From Bacilli bacterium (lineage in GTDB: Bacteria; Bacillota_I; Bacilli_A; RF39; UBA660): a DNA stretch of 64,000 nucleotides. Shown here in pieces: positions 42,019-50,462 of the stretch. The notes beneath the pieces are model-generated. The model was not told the DNA's origin. It made no database searches and worked only from the letters and a program-made list of their open reading frames with translations. The DNA is taken from contig CAAGHO010000042.1 of the NCBI GenBank assembly GCA_900769695.1, positions 1 through 64,000 on the forward strand, written 5' to 3'. Each line of letters opens with the position of its first letter. Position 1 is the stretch's first letter. The translations under genes were made by a program, and so were the position numbers.

Positions 42019-42055
42019 TTAAACTATTTTGGTATACTTTGGTATACTTTTTTTC

Positions 42056-42084
42056 TTGTAATAAATATATATTTGTGGTATAAT
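42056..42084 (+). promoter_or_regulatory. Promoter of the first LCP gene
   Basis: TTGTAA (42056-42061) and TATAAT (42079-42084), 17-bp spacer, extended TGTGG before the -10. Confidence 0.7.
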
Positions 42085-42111
42085 AAGACCCGTTTATGGG
42101 AGATGTTTATT

Positions 42112-43524
42112 ATGAGAAAAAATAAATTAAGTATTATAAGTATTATAAATATTATTATAAATATTTTCTTTCTTACACTTATATTGCAACTAAATATATT
42201 ACCGACAAAATATCTAATTATACTTGTAGGTGTTATGCTTATTATAAATATTTTAGGAATTTTATTTATTAATCTTAATAAAAAACTTTTAAAAGTATTA
42301 GGAAGTATTATTTGTATTTTTTCAATACTTATAAGTTTAATAGGAAGTTACTATTTATATTATGGAGTTGATTTCTTAGAAAAGTCATTTGAAAACTCTA
42401 AAAAAACAGAAATCTCTACTTTTTATATAGTAACTTATAAAGATAATGAAATTAATAATAAAAAGGAAGTATTTGGTAATATTTTATACTATAAAGATAC
42501 TACTAATATAGATAAAGCTCTTAATAATTTTAAGAAAACTAATAAAATAACTCCTATTTCTTCTGATGATTTGAGTCCTATATTTAAAAAAGTATCTTCT
42601 AAGGAAGAAAAATATTTACTAATTAATAAAACTACTTATGAATTCATATTTAATCTTGATAATAGTTTAAATAAAGATGATTATAAAATTATTGGTAAAG
42701 TAAATGTTATCTTAGAAAATAAAAATAAAAAAATAGAAGCTAAAGACACTTTTAATTTATATATAGGTGGTAATGATTTTACTGGTAGTTTGATGGATTT
42801 TAATATGATTGTTACAGTTAATAGAAAAACTGGTAAAGTATTATTAACATCTATTCCTAGAGATTATTATATAGAAGAAGTTAATACTTCTGGTCGTAAA
42901 GATACTTTGAGTTACATGGGAGCTAATGGTATTGAAGTAAATAAGGCTTCATTAGAAAAGTTTCTTGATATAAATATTGATTATTATATGAAGATAAATA
43001 CTAAAAGTTTAGTTAAAATAGTTGATTCAGTAGATGGAATTACTTTCTGTTCTGATAAGTCATTTACTACTACACATGCGATGATATTAGATTCTTATGA
43101 TGATTCTAAAGGTAAAAAGTTATATGTTAAAAAAGGATGTCAACAACTAAATGGAATAGAGACTTTAACTGTTGCTAGAGAGCGTATTGCAATACCTGGT
43201 AGTGATGTGGCTCGTCAAGAAAATTGCCAAAAGATTTTACTTGCGATAATTGATAGGTTAAAATCAACAAATACAATTACTAATTATAATGGTATTCTAA
43301 ATTCGTTCAATGGTTTTTATGAAACTAATATGCCTAAAGAAGTAATAACAATTATTATTAAGGATATTCTTAATGGCAAAACATATCAAACAGAAACTCA
43401 AACTTTATATGGTACTGATACACATGATTATGTTCATTTAACTAATTTAATAGATTGGGTAATGTATCCAAATGAAGATAGTGTAAATAAGGGTAAAGAA
43501 AAGATAAAAGAGGTATTGAAATAA
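42112..43524 (+). CDS. LytR-CpsA-Psr family wall-polymer ligase (copy 1)
   Basis: Enzymes of this family attach teichoic acid or capsule from lipid carriers to peptidoglycan. The 470-residue protein has three N-terminal membrane helices and an LCP domain from about residue 215. It contains LYIGGNDFTG, VTVNRKTGKVLLTSIPRDYY, NKASLEKFLDINIDYYMKIN, VDGITF, GCQQLNGIETLTVARER and RQENCQKILLAII, including the Arg and Asp residues expected around the active site. Its own promoter is at 42056. A second LCP gene follows. Confidence 0.9.
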   Translation: MRKNKLSIISIINIIINIFFLTLILQLNILPTKYLIILVGVMLIINILGILFINLNKKLLKVLGSIICIFSILISLIGSYYLYYGVDFLEKSFENSKKTEISTFYIVTYKDNEINNKKEVFGNILYYKDTTNIDKALNNFKKTNKITPISSDDLSPIFKKVSSKEEKYLLINKTTYEFIFNLDNSLNKDDYKIIGKVNVILENKNKKIEAKDTFNLYIGGNDFTGSLMDFNMIVTVNRKTGKVLLTSIPRDYYIEEVNTSGRKDTLSYMGANGIEVNKASLEKFLDINIDYYMKINTKSLVKIVDSVDGITFCSDKSFTTTHAMILDSYDDSKGKKLYVKKGCQQLNGIETLTVARERIAIPGSDVARQENCQKILLAIIDRLKSTNTITNYNGILNSFNGFYETNMPKEVITIIIKDILNGKTYQTETQTLYGTDTHDYVHLTNLIDWVMYPNEDSVNKGKEKIKEVLK

Positions 43525-43541
43525 TCAATATCTTTTTCTTT
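43511..43541 (+). terminator. Terminator after LCP copy 1
   Basis: GGTATTGA, loop AATAA, TCAATATC, then T-rich sequence. Confidence 0.65.
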
Positions 43542-43586
43542 TAATAATTACTGATGCTAAAATAGATTTTAAGGAAGTGATTTATC

Positions 43587-44987
43587 ATGAAATTAATTGG
43601 AAAGATACTTAGTTTTATATTAATGGCTTTGTTTATTATTACAATGTATTTAGTATATAGATTAAATGTTTTACCACTAAAATATTTTCTAATAGTTGGT
43701 ATAGTTTTATTACTTGTTATTTTTATTCTTTGTTTTAAACTAATTAGAAAGAAAACTAAATTTTTTAGTAGAATTTTCTTTAGTGTTGTTGCAATCATCT
43801 TTATAGGAGTAATTTATTATATTCTTACTTATATTAATGCAACATATGATTTTATGAATAGTATGGTTTTAAATAATTTTGAAACTATTACTTATGATGT
43901 TGTTATTCCAAATAGTAGCAATATAGAAAAAGTAAAAGAACTAAAAAATTCTAGTATTTCTTACTTAGAAAGTGACTCTAATTATAGTAAAGCTAAATTA
44001 CTTTTAAGAAAAGATATTAATTATCAAGAAAACCCATGTAAGAATATAAATGGTATTATTAGTTCATTTGAAAATAGTAAGGCTTTATTTATAGAAGACA
44101 GTTACTATAATATTTTAAAAGAAGAGTATGATTTTGTTAAAGATACAAAAGTGATCAAAACTTATAAGTTAATTGTTAAAAAAGATAAGAAAACTAATAA
44201 TTCTACAACATCAAAGCCATTTATTATTTATATAAGTGGTATTGATACATATGGTAAAATTAGTAGTGTTTCTAGAAGTGATGTTAATATAGTAGCGGTA
44301 GTTAATCCTACTTTAGAAAAAATATTGCTTGTATCAATACCAAGGGATTATTATGTTAAGCTTCATAATACTAATGGATATAATGATAAACTAACTCATG
44401 CTGGTATTTATGGAATTGATATGAGTGTTAATACTATTGAAGACTTGTTAGATATTAATATTGACTATTACTTAAGACTTAATTTTTCAACGTTAACTAA
44501 AAGTATTGATTTACTAGATGGAGTAGATGTTTATTCAGATATAACTTTTAATCCGACTACTAATCCTTCCTTAACAATTTATCAAGGGCTTAATCATATG
44601 AATGGGGAAGAAGCTTTAGCTTTTGCTCGTGAAAGATATGCATATCAAACAGGTGATAGACATAGAGGAGAAAACCAACAAGCTATAATAGAAGCCGTTA
44701 TTAAGAAGTTAAGTAATCCTAAAAATATTACAAAATATAAGGATATTTTAAATTCTTTAGATGGTACATTTGAAACAGATATGTCTTATAAAGATATTAC
44801 TAATTTAGTAAAATTACAAATATCTAAAAATATAGATTGGAATGTTACTTCTATAAGTCTAGATGGAAAGGGTAGTATGATGCCAACCTATAGTATGGGA
44901 GAGCGAAAACTATATGTTATGATTCCAGATGAAGAAACTGTTGTTAATGCCAAAAATAAGATAAGTAAATATATGGAGAGTAAATAA
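43587..44987 (+). CDS. LytR-CpsA-Psr family wall-polymer ligase (copy 2)
   Basis: The 466-residue paralogue of the preceding gene has three N-terminal membrane helices and an LCP domain: IYISGIDTYGKISSVSRSDV, VSIPRDYYVKLHN, IDYYLRLNFSTLTKSID, LDGVDVYSD, MNGEEALAFARERY and RGENQQAIIEAVI. AAGGAAGTG precedes the ATG. Having two LCP proteins is usual where several wall polymers are attached. It overlaps the VanZ-like gene by one base. Confidence 0.92.
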   Translation: MKLIGKILSFILMALFIITMYLVYRLNVLPLKYFLIVGIVLLLVIFILCFKLIRKKTKFFSRIFFSVVAIIFIGVIYYILTYINATYDFMNSMVLNNFETITYDVVIPNSSNIEKVKELKNSSISYLESDSNYSKAKLLLRKDINYQENPCKNINGIISSFENSKALFIEDSYYNILKEEYDFVKDTKVIKTYKLIVKKDKKTNNSTTSKPFIIYISGIDTYGKISSVSRSDVNIVAVVNPTLEKILLVSIPRDYYVKLHNTNGYNDKLTHAGIYGIDMSVNTIEDLLDINIDYYLRLNFSTLTKSIDLLDGVDVYSDITFNPTTNPSLTIYQGLNHMNGEEALAFARERYAYQTGDRHRGENQQAIIEAVIKKLSNPKNITKYKDILNSLDGTFETDMSYKDITNLVKLQISKNIDWNVTSISLDGKGSMMPTYSMGERKLYVMIPDEETVVNAKNKISKYMESK

Positions 44988-45463
44988 TGCAAAAAAGAAA
45001 TAATATTGCCATATTAGTAGTATGGTTAATAGTAATTTTTATGTTTTCAAATCAGGGTGGAGAAACATCAACAATTACTAGTAATAATGTCTCTAAAAAT
45101 ATTCTTAGTGTATATGAAAATATTTCATCTAAAACGTACAGTAAAGAAGAAAAAGAAAAAATAATTGAATCTAGTATTACAGTAGTTAGAAAAACTGCTC
45201 ATGTTTTTGAATATTTTATCTTAGGATTATTATTAATTAATGCCTTAAAAGATTATAGAAAATTTGATTACAGACTTCTTATTTACTCTATAATATTATG
45301 CTTTATTTTTGCTTTTTTGGATGAATTTCATCAACTATTTATTCCTAATAGAACAGGTAAGATTAGTGATGCTTTTATTGATTCAATAGGATTTATATTA
45401 TCAACCCTTATCTATTACTTTTTATATTCTAAACTAAAAAAAAGAAATCGACTTAATAGTTGA
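44987..45463 (+). CDS. VanZ-like membrane protein (second copy)
   Basis: A 158-residue protein with four membrane helices: FMFSNQGGETSTITSNNVS, RKTAHVFEYFILG, FLDEFHQLFIPNRTGKISDA and FIDSIGFILS. It is translationally coupled to the LCP gene and related to the VanZ-like gene at 38539. Confidence 0.88.
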   Translation: MQKRNNIAILVVWLIVIFMFSNQGGETSTITSNNVSKNILSVYENISSKTYSKEEKEKIIESSITVVRKTAHVFEYFILGLLLINALKDYRKFDYRLLIYSIILCFIFAFLDEFHQLFIPNRTGKISDAFIDSIGFILSTLIYYFLYSKLKKRNRLNS

Positions 45464-45470
45464 TTTCTTT
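45441..45470. terminator. Bidirectional terminator
   Basis: AAAGAAATCGACT, loop TAAT, AGTTGATTTCTTT, spanning the ends of two convergent genes. Confidence 0.8.
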
Positions 45471-46727
45471 ATTTAGTATTTTTTGATTTTTTATTAAATC
45501 ATTCTTCATTTCTTTTCCAAAATAGTCAATATATATAGGATTAAAATCAATATCAGTACCAATTATAACAGTTCTTATAACATCTTCCATTTCTGCAGTA
45601 GATGTTTTACTTATTTTTTTAGCACCAAATAATTTATAATAAGTATCTCTATTCATAATGATGTTGTGATTATAATCAGCAACTAGATTTTCACTTTCGA
45701 TTTCTACCCAAGTATGGTTGTAATAGTCAACTTCATTTGCTTCTATTTTACCACTAGTGATAAATACGTCGTCATTTACTCCAAATAATAAAGATATATT
45801 TAAATTGTTTAGATGACATCCACTATATCTTCTATCCGATAATAATTTTTCTTTTTCTTCCCCATTATCTATCATGTCTGATAGTAATTTAAATTCTATT
45901 TTACCAAATGAATCATCCTTATAAACATAAGTGTTAGTTTTTTTATCATACGAAACATATTCTGAGTTTGAATCTGGATTTTTAGTAAAATTATCTAGAG
46001 TGACAAAAGTTTTCTTATATTTATGACTAGAATCAACAGGTAAAAAGAAAATTGAATCAGATTTATCTCCAAATAATAAATGATTGTGATAGTTAAATCC
46101 TATAAAGTTATACTTTCTATTTAAATATGAGAACCTTTCTATTTTACTAACCTCGTTAACTATTTCTTTTGAAAAAATAAGATATTCATAAAGATGTTTA
46201 TAATCACCTAGTGTATCTACAATGTCATATAGACTATAGAGTTCATATCTATCTAAGGTATTAATTTCTTTAAAACCAAACAGACTATAGAACTCATCCT
46301 GTTTCATAATAAGATTATTTTTATAATCAATAACTTTTTTTACACCCTCTTCTTCATATGAAATAAGGAAGGCTAATTTATCAGTTGAGGAGCTACCAAC
46401 AATTACCTTTGGATTTATAAGATCCATAGAACATGCTAATTTAAGAGTTCTTAATACTACTATATCGCCATCATTATTATTTTCTTCTTTTATAATCTTT
46501 TTGTCTATTTCTTGAATCTTTCTATCTGTAAGTAATTTGAATTTGTAATCTTTATTATCATACTTAAAAACATAGCTATTTGTATCTTTATCAAAGTATA
46601 TTTGTGTTTTTTCGTCTAACTCTTGAGATGTTTTACAATAGTTTATTAAATTTTGAATGCTTTTTGGTATATCAGAAACTACTTCTATTGTACTTAAAAT
46701 AGTTTCCAAGTTACTATTAATTGTCAT
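45453..46727 (-). CDS. Unknown protein with a duplicated domain and possible Cys-His-Asp triad
   Basis: The 424-residue cytosolic protein has two related halves. Each starts with a pair like TNSYVFKYDNKDYKFKLLTD and TNTYVYKDDSFGKIEFKLLS. Each ends with a pair like IDYKNNLIMKQDEFYSLFG and ADYNHNIIMNRDTYYKLFG. In the second half, Cys in SGCHLNNLNISLL, His in HTWVEIE and Asp in VADYN fall in the order of a transglutaminase/papain-like triad. The first half keeps Cys (LACSMD) and Asp but lacks the His. No family was recognised. GGGGG precedes the ATG. Confidence 0.6.
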   Translation of the reverse strand: MTINSNLETILSTIEVVSDIPKSIQNLINYCKTSQELDEKTQIYFDKDTNSYVFKYDNKDYKFKLLTDRKIQEIDKKIIKEENNNDGDIVVLRTLKLACSMDLINPKVIVGSSSTDKLAFLISYEEEGVKKVIDYKNNLIMKQDEFYSLFGFKEINTLDRYELYSLYDIVDTLGDYKHLYEYLIFSKEIVNEVSKIERFSYLNRKYNFIGFNYHNHLLFGDKSDSIFFLPVDSSHKYKKTFVTLDNFTKNPDSNSEYVSYDKKTNTYVYKDDSFGKIEFKLLSDMIDNGEEKEKLLSDRRYSGCHLNNLNISLLFGVNDDVFITSGKIEANEVDYYNHTWVEIESENLVADYNHNIIMNRDTYYKLFGAKKISKTSTAEMEDVIRTVIIGTDIDFNPIYIDYFGKEMKNDLIKNQKILNKEINY

Positions 46728-46754
46728 AAATTTTCCCCCTTTTGATTAGTGCAT

Positions 46755-46783
46755 ATTATACCATAATTTAAAGATAAAATCAA
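46755..46783 (-). promoter_or_regulatory. Promoter of the duplicated-domain gene
   Basis: Minus strand TTGATT (46783-46778) and TATAAT (46760-46755), 17-bp spacer, TATGG before the -10. Confidence 0.7.
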
Positions 46784-46861
46784 TTTTTGCTTTACGAGTT
46801 ATTATTTCTAGTGCTATACTTAATATAAGTAAAGACAAGAATATGATTTGGAGATTTTAAG

Positions 46862-46915
46862 ATGAGCAGTAAACTAGTTATGACAACTTATTTTATAATT
46901 GATAGTTCTAATTAA
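46862..46915 (+). CDS. Possible 17-residue leader peptide
   Basis: ATG preceded by TTGGAGAT encodes MSSKLVMTTYFIIDSSN and stops exactly where a terminator-like hairpin begins. It could be a leader peptide for the SGNH gene. No repeated codon pointing to an amino acid was seen. Weak evidence. Confidence 0.25.
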   Translation: MSSKLVMTTYFIIDSSN

Positions 46916-46945
46916 AAAGTAGATATTTTTCTGCTTTTTATTTTG
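46914..46945 (+). terminator. Hairpin before the SGNH hydrolase gene
   Basis: AAAAAGTAGA, loop, TCTGCTTTTT with one G-T pair, followed by T-rich sequence. Confidence 0.6.
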
Positions 46946-46967
46946 TCTAATTTAAGGGAGGTTAATG

Positions 46968-47594
46968 ATGAAGAAAATTTTAATTTATGGAGACTCAAAT
47001 ACTTGGGGAGATAATTTTATAACTGGAGAAAGAATTCCTGATGATAAGCAGTGGCCTCATATTTTGGAGGCTAATATAAAAGGTTATAAAATATTACAAG
47101 AAGGATTACCTGGTAGAATTGCTGGAGATTATGAAGATATAAAAAAATATAAAAACGGAAAGGATAGTTTTTTATCTACCTTTAGAGTAAATGCTCCTGT
47201 AGATATTGTAATTATTGCTTTAGGAACAAATGATTTACAACTTAGATATGATAAGAGTAGTGATGAAGTGATTCAAAGTTTAAAATGGTATAAGGAAGCT
47301 ATCTTGAATCAGTTTGAAGATTTAGAAGATAGAAAAAAATATTTTGTTAATGAGACTTTACCAAGAATCATTTATATTATGCCAGCTAATTTTGATTATT
47401 TAGGTGATGCTAGTGTCATATTTGATTTTCAAAGCGAAGAAAAAAGACAAGAAATTATTAAATATTTTTCTACTAATGAGAAAGATGTAATAATATGTCC
47501 TGAGATACCTTTATTTGATGATGGAATTCATTTTAATTATGAAGGACATAAGAAAATGGCTAAATTAGTAGAAGAGGTGATTGTAAATGAGTAA
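46968..47594 (+). CDS. SGNH/GDSL-family hydrolase
   Basis: The 208-residue cytosolic esterase-like protein has block I ILIYGDSNTWGD (catalytic Ser), block III IIALGTNDLQ and block V DDGIHFNYEGHKKMA (Asp and His). The length and GDSNTWG form match the arylesterase-like subgroup. Natural substrate unknown. ATG 46968 is preferred over ATG 46965 because GGGAGG ends at 46961. It overlaps the PlsC-like gene by 8 bp. Confidence 0.88.
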   Translation: MKKILIYGDSNTWGDNFITGERIPDDKQWPHILEANIKGYKILQEGLPGRIAGDYEDIKKYKNGKDSFLSTFRVNAPVDIVIIALGTNDLQLRYDKSSDEVIQSLKWYKEAILNQFEDLEDRKKYFVNETLPRIIYIMPANFDYLGDASVIFDFQSEEKRQEIIKYFSTNEKDVIICPEIPLFDDGIHFNYEGHKKMAKLVEEVIVNE

Positions 47595-48393
47595 ATTAGA
47601 TGAATTAAGAAAGCTAAGAGAAAAGATAAATATCAAAGTAGAAGGGCTTGATAATATAAAAAAAGATTCTACTAATTTATTTGTTTCTAACTATAATTTA
47701 TTAAAAGATATTTTCTATTTACCTATGGCTATTGATATGGACATTGTTTCAATGATTAGTCCTAGACTTTTGTATAAAAATGAAGAAACAAGAAAAGAAG
47801 TTGTTAATAGATATTTAAATGGTTTACCAATAGAAGCACATGGAGGTAAGTATTACATTGATATTTGCCTATCTTCAGGTATAGAAGTTCTTAAAAATAA
47901 TATTTCTTTAGCGATATTTCCAGAAGGAGCTTATATTAGTGAAGATGAAGTTCATAAAGGCAGAACAGGTGCTATTAGAATGTTATTTTCTAGTTTAGAT
48001 GAGGATTCCAGTATAAATCTGATTCCTGTAGCGATAGATACTAAAAAAGCTAATTTAGAGGATTATAGTTTTAATCATGATGAAGTAACTGTTAAAATTT
48101 TAGAACCAATTGACTATCAAGATAGTTATGAAAGGTTTAGCTCTACAAGTGATTTTAATTTAAAAGGTAAATGTCTTCATGAAGTAATGGATGAGACTAT
48201 GAAAAATATTTCTAAAGCTATTAATAAAAGATATGTTGATAGCTATATTTCACTTAGACCTAAAAATAATGTTATGTTTTCAAATGGTGTTGTCTTACCT
48301 TATGATATTGCTCAAAATGGGTATTATTTAGATTTATATAAAATGGATACAGAAAATAAAGTAAAAGAATATATAAGAACTATTAAAAAGTAG
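47587..48393 (+). CDS. PlsC-like acyltransferase-fold protein with altered catalytic motif
   Basis: The 268-residue protein follows the lysophospholipid acyltransferase pattern. A block-I-like FVSNYNLLKDIFYL, FPEGAYISEDEVHKGRTGAI (block III) and INLIPVAID (block IV) occur in order. In block I the catalytic His of HX4D is Tyr (NYNLLKD), although the Asp is kept. No membrane helix is evident. It may be catalytically inactive, may use another residue, or may belong to a divergent family. Coupled to the SGNH hydrolase, so the two may act on the same ester (inference). Confidence 0.6.
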   Translation: MSKLDELRKLREKINIKVEGLDNIKKDSTNLFVSNYNLLKDIFYLPMAIDMDIVSMISPRLLYKNEETRKEVVNRYLNGLPIEAHGGKYYIDICLSSGIEVLKNNISLAIFPEGAYISEDEVHKGRTGAIRMLFSSLDEDSSINLIPVAIDTKKANLEDYSFNHDEVTVKILEPIDYQDSYERFSSTSDFNLKGKCLHEVMDETMKNISKAINKRYVDSYISLRPKNNVMFSNGVVLPYDIAQNGYYLDLYKMDTENKVKEYIRTIKK

Positions 48394-48411
48394 ATTTCTC
48401 TACTTTTTTTT
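48385..48411. terminator. Bidirectional terminator
   Basis: AAAAAGTAGA, loop TTTC, TCTACTTTTT between convergent genes. Confidence 0.8.
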
Positions 48412-50316
48412 GTTACCAAGCATTAATCTTACTATAGCTTTATCTTCATGTTTTTCGCTTGCTTCAGGTGATTGAGAAACTACATAATCTCCAGTTCCAG
48501 AATATTCTACTGTAAAATTAACTAATTGCTTCTTAGCTTCTTCTTTAGTTAAACCAACAACGTTTGGAACTTCATAGGTCAATTTATCAGTCCACTCAAG
48601 TTCTTTTTCAATACCACCTTTTTGTTTCTTGATATCTAGTGCATCTATAATATCAAGTAATATTTTTCTAGCAAAAGGAGTAGTTGTGTAACTAGAAAGT
48701 AGTGCTGTATTTTTAGGATTATCTATGGCAATATATAAAACAGCTTCAGGATTGTTTGAAGGAACTACAGACATAAAAGACATAATATAGTTATTTACTA
48801 AATATTTTCCATCTTTTGCTTTCTGAGCAGTACCTGTTTTACCACCAACTCGGTATCCTTCAATATAGGCTTTTTTTCCTCCACCTAAAGCTACAACACT
48901 TTCAAGTCCCATTCTCATTGTTTGGGAAGTTTCAGATGAAATAGTTCTTCTAACAAATTCTTTAGAGTTTTCTTTTATAACGTTATTAGTAACACCTTCA
49001 TTGATTGATTTTAAAATATATGGTTTATATAAATAACCACCATTGACTACAGATGATACTGCTGTTACTTGTTGAATAGGAGTAACACTTACACCTTGAC
49101 CAAAAGCCGTAGTTGCAAGTTCTACATTACCAACTTTATCTAAATTAAATAAAATACCTGTTGACTCTCCAGTTAAATCAATACCTGTTTTAGAACCAAA
49201 ACCAAATTTATCAATATATGAAAATAAACGTTCTTTGCCAAGCATTTGTCCTAATTTTACAAATCCAGGGTTACATGAATTTTGAAGCACTTGTAAAAAA
49301 GTTTGATCACCATGACCTCCAGCTTTCCAACATTTTATTAAAGCACCATCTACATGAACAGAACCAGAATCATAAAAATGATCTTTTTCTAAGTTAACAA
49401 CTTTTTCTTCAACTGCAGCAGCTGTGGTTATTATCTTAAAAGTAGAACCTGGCTCATATGATGCAAATATAGGAAGATTTCTATTTAGACTTTCCTTTGA
49501 ATATTTTTGATAATTGTTAGGATCAAAATTAGGTCTACTACTCATACCTAGTATTTCACCAGTTTTGGGATTCATCACAATTGCAAGAGCCATATCTGGT
49601 GAAAACATATCTACAATATTATTAAGTTCTCTTTCAATAGACTTTTGAATATTAATATCAATAGTTAATTGAATATTCATTCCATTTACTGGTTCTACAT
49701 AAACATCTGATAAATTTAATTGATTTCCCTTAGCATCAGAAAAATATTTAATAGCCCCATTAGTACCAGTAAGTATCTTATCATACTGAAGTTCTAATCC
49801 TGAAAGCCCTTGATTATCTATTCCAACATAACCAAGTGAATTAGAAAGTAATTCTTTATAAGGATAATATCTTTTAGATTCTTTTACTAAGTAAACTCCT
49901 TCATATCCTAAACTATTAATTTTATCGGCAGTTTCATAAGAAAGTCTTCTTCCTTCAGGATGAACCCTTTCAATAGATGTTTTTTTATAGATATGTTTTT
50001 TCATTTCATCAGAACTTACATTTAAAATTTTCGCAAGGTTTTCGACTACTTCTTTTTTGTTTTTTATTTGATTAGGAATAACGACAAGACTAGTTGTTGT
50101 TACATTATCTGCTAAAACTACACCATTACGATCTAGAATTTTGCCACGATCAGCTTGAACTTCTAAATCTCTACTCCAAAGGTTATTAGCGAGTTTTTTT
50201 AATTTAGCATAATCAAATACTTGAATTTTAAATACTCTTAAAACTATAGATATAAAAATAACTATAGAGATTAGTAAAACTATTTTAATTCGTTTATCAA
50301 TATTTTTAAAAAACAT
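48400..50316 (-). CDS. Class B penicillin-binding protein, SpoVD-like, one PASTA domain
   Basis: The 638-residue protein has an N-terminal membrane anchor (about residues 10-28). The dimerisation region is ADRGKILDRNGVVLAD. The transpeptidase has YEPGSTFKI (SxxK), QNSCNPGF (SxN) and GKTGTAQ, and one PASTA repeat follows (NVVGLTKEEAKKQL). The NSCNPGF form and a single PASTA repeat are typical of SpoVD, the sporulation PBP. Other sporulation genes are not evident here except a YjcZ-like gene, so a vegetative role is equally possible. Partner candidate: the SEDS protein at 5760. Confidence 0.9.
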   Translation of the reverse strand: MFFKNIDKRIKIVLLISIVIFISIVLRVFKIQVFDYAKLKKLANNLWSRDLEVQADRGKILDRNGVVLADNVTTTSLVVIPNQIKNKKEVVENLAKILNVSSDEMKKHIYKKTSIERVHPEGRRLSYETADKINSLGYEGVYLVKESKRYYPYKELLSNSLGYVGIDNQGLSGLELQYDKILTGTNGAIKYFSDAKGNQLNLSDVYVEPVNGMNIQLTIDINIQKSIERELNNIVDMFSPDMALAIVMNPKTGEILGMSSRPNFDPNNYQKYSKESLNRNLPIFASYEPGSTFKIITTAAAVEEKVVNLEKDHFYDSGSVHVDGALIKCWKAGGHGDQTFLQVLQNSCNPGFVKLGQMLGKERLFSYIDKFGFGSKTGIDLTGESTGILFNLDKVGNVELATTAFGQGVSVTPIQQVTAVSSVVNGGYLYKPYILKSINEGVTNNVIKENSKEFVRRTISSETSQTMRMGLESVVALGGGKKAYIEGYRVGGKTGTAQKAKDGKYLVNNYIMSFMSVVPSNNPEAVLYIAIDNPKNTALLSSYTTTPFARKILLDIIDALDIKKQKGGIEKELEWTDKLTYEVPNVVGLTKEEAKKQLVNFTVEYSGTGDYVVSQSPEASEKHEDKAIVRLMLGNKKK

Positions 50317-50462
50317 ATTCCACCTCTTTATAGTAAATATGATTTTGTTTTCTAAAAAATGTCTTAATTAAAACGACAAATCTAGGTAAATATAATATTT
50401 TTAATTTTATTTTTATAATAATTTATAAGTAAATGTGGTAAGATAATGATAGGAGGAAGATT

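Noticed and set aside
42022..42052. Tandem GGTATACTTT repeat as a regulatory site
   Set aside because: Only two copies with no symmetry beyond GTATAC; too little to call.
5452..50316. YjcZ-like and SpoVD-like genes as proof of sporulation
   Set aside because: No other sporulation gene is in the window, and both families occur in non-sporulating relatives.
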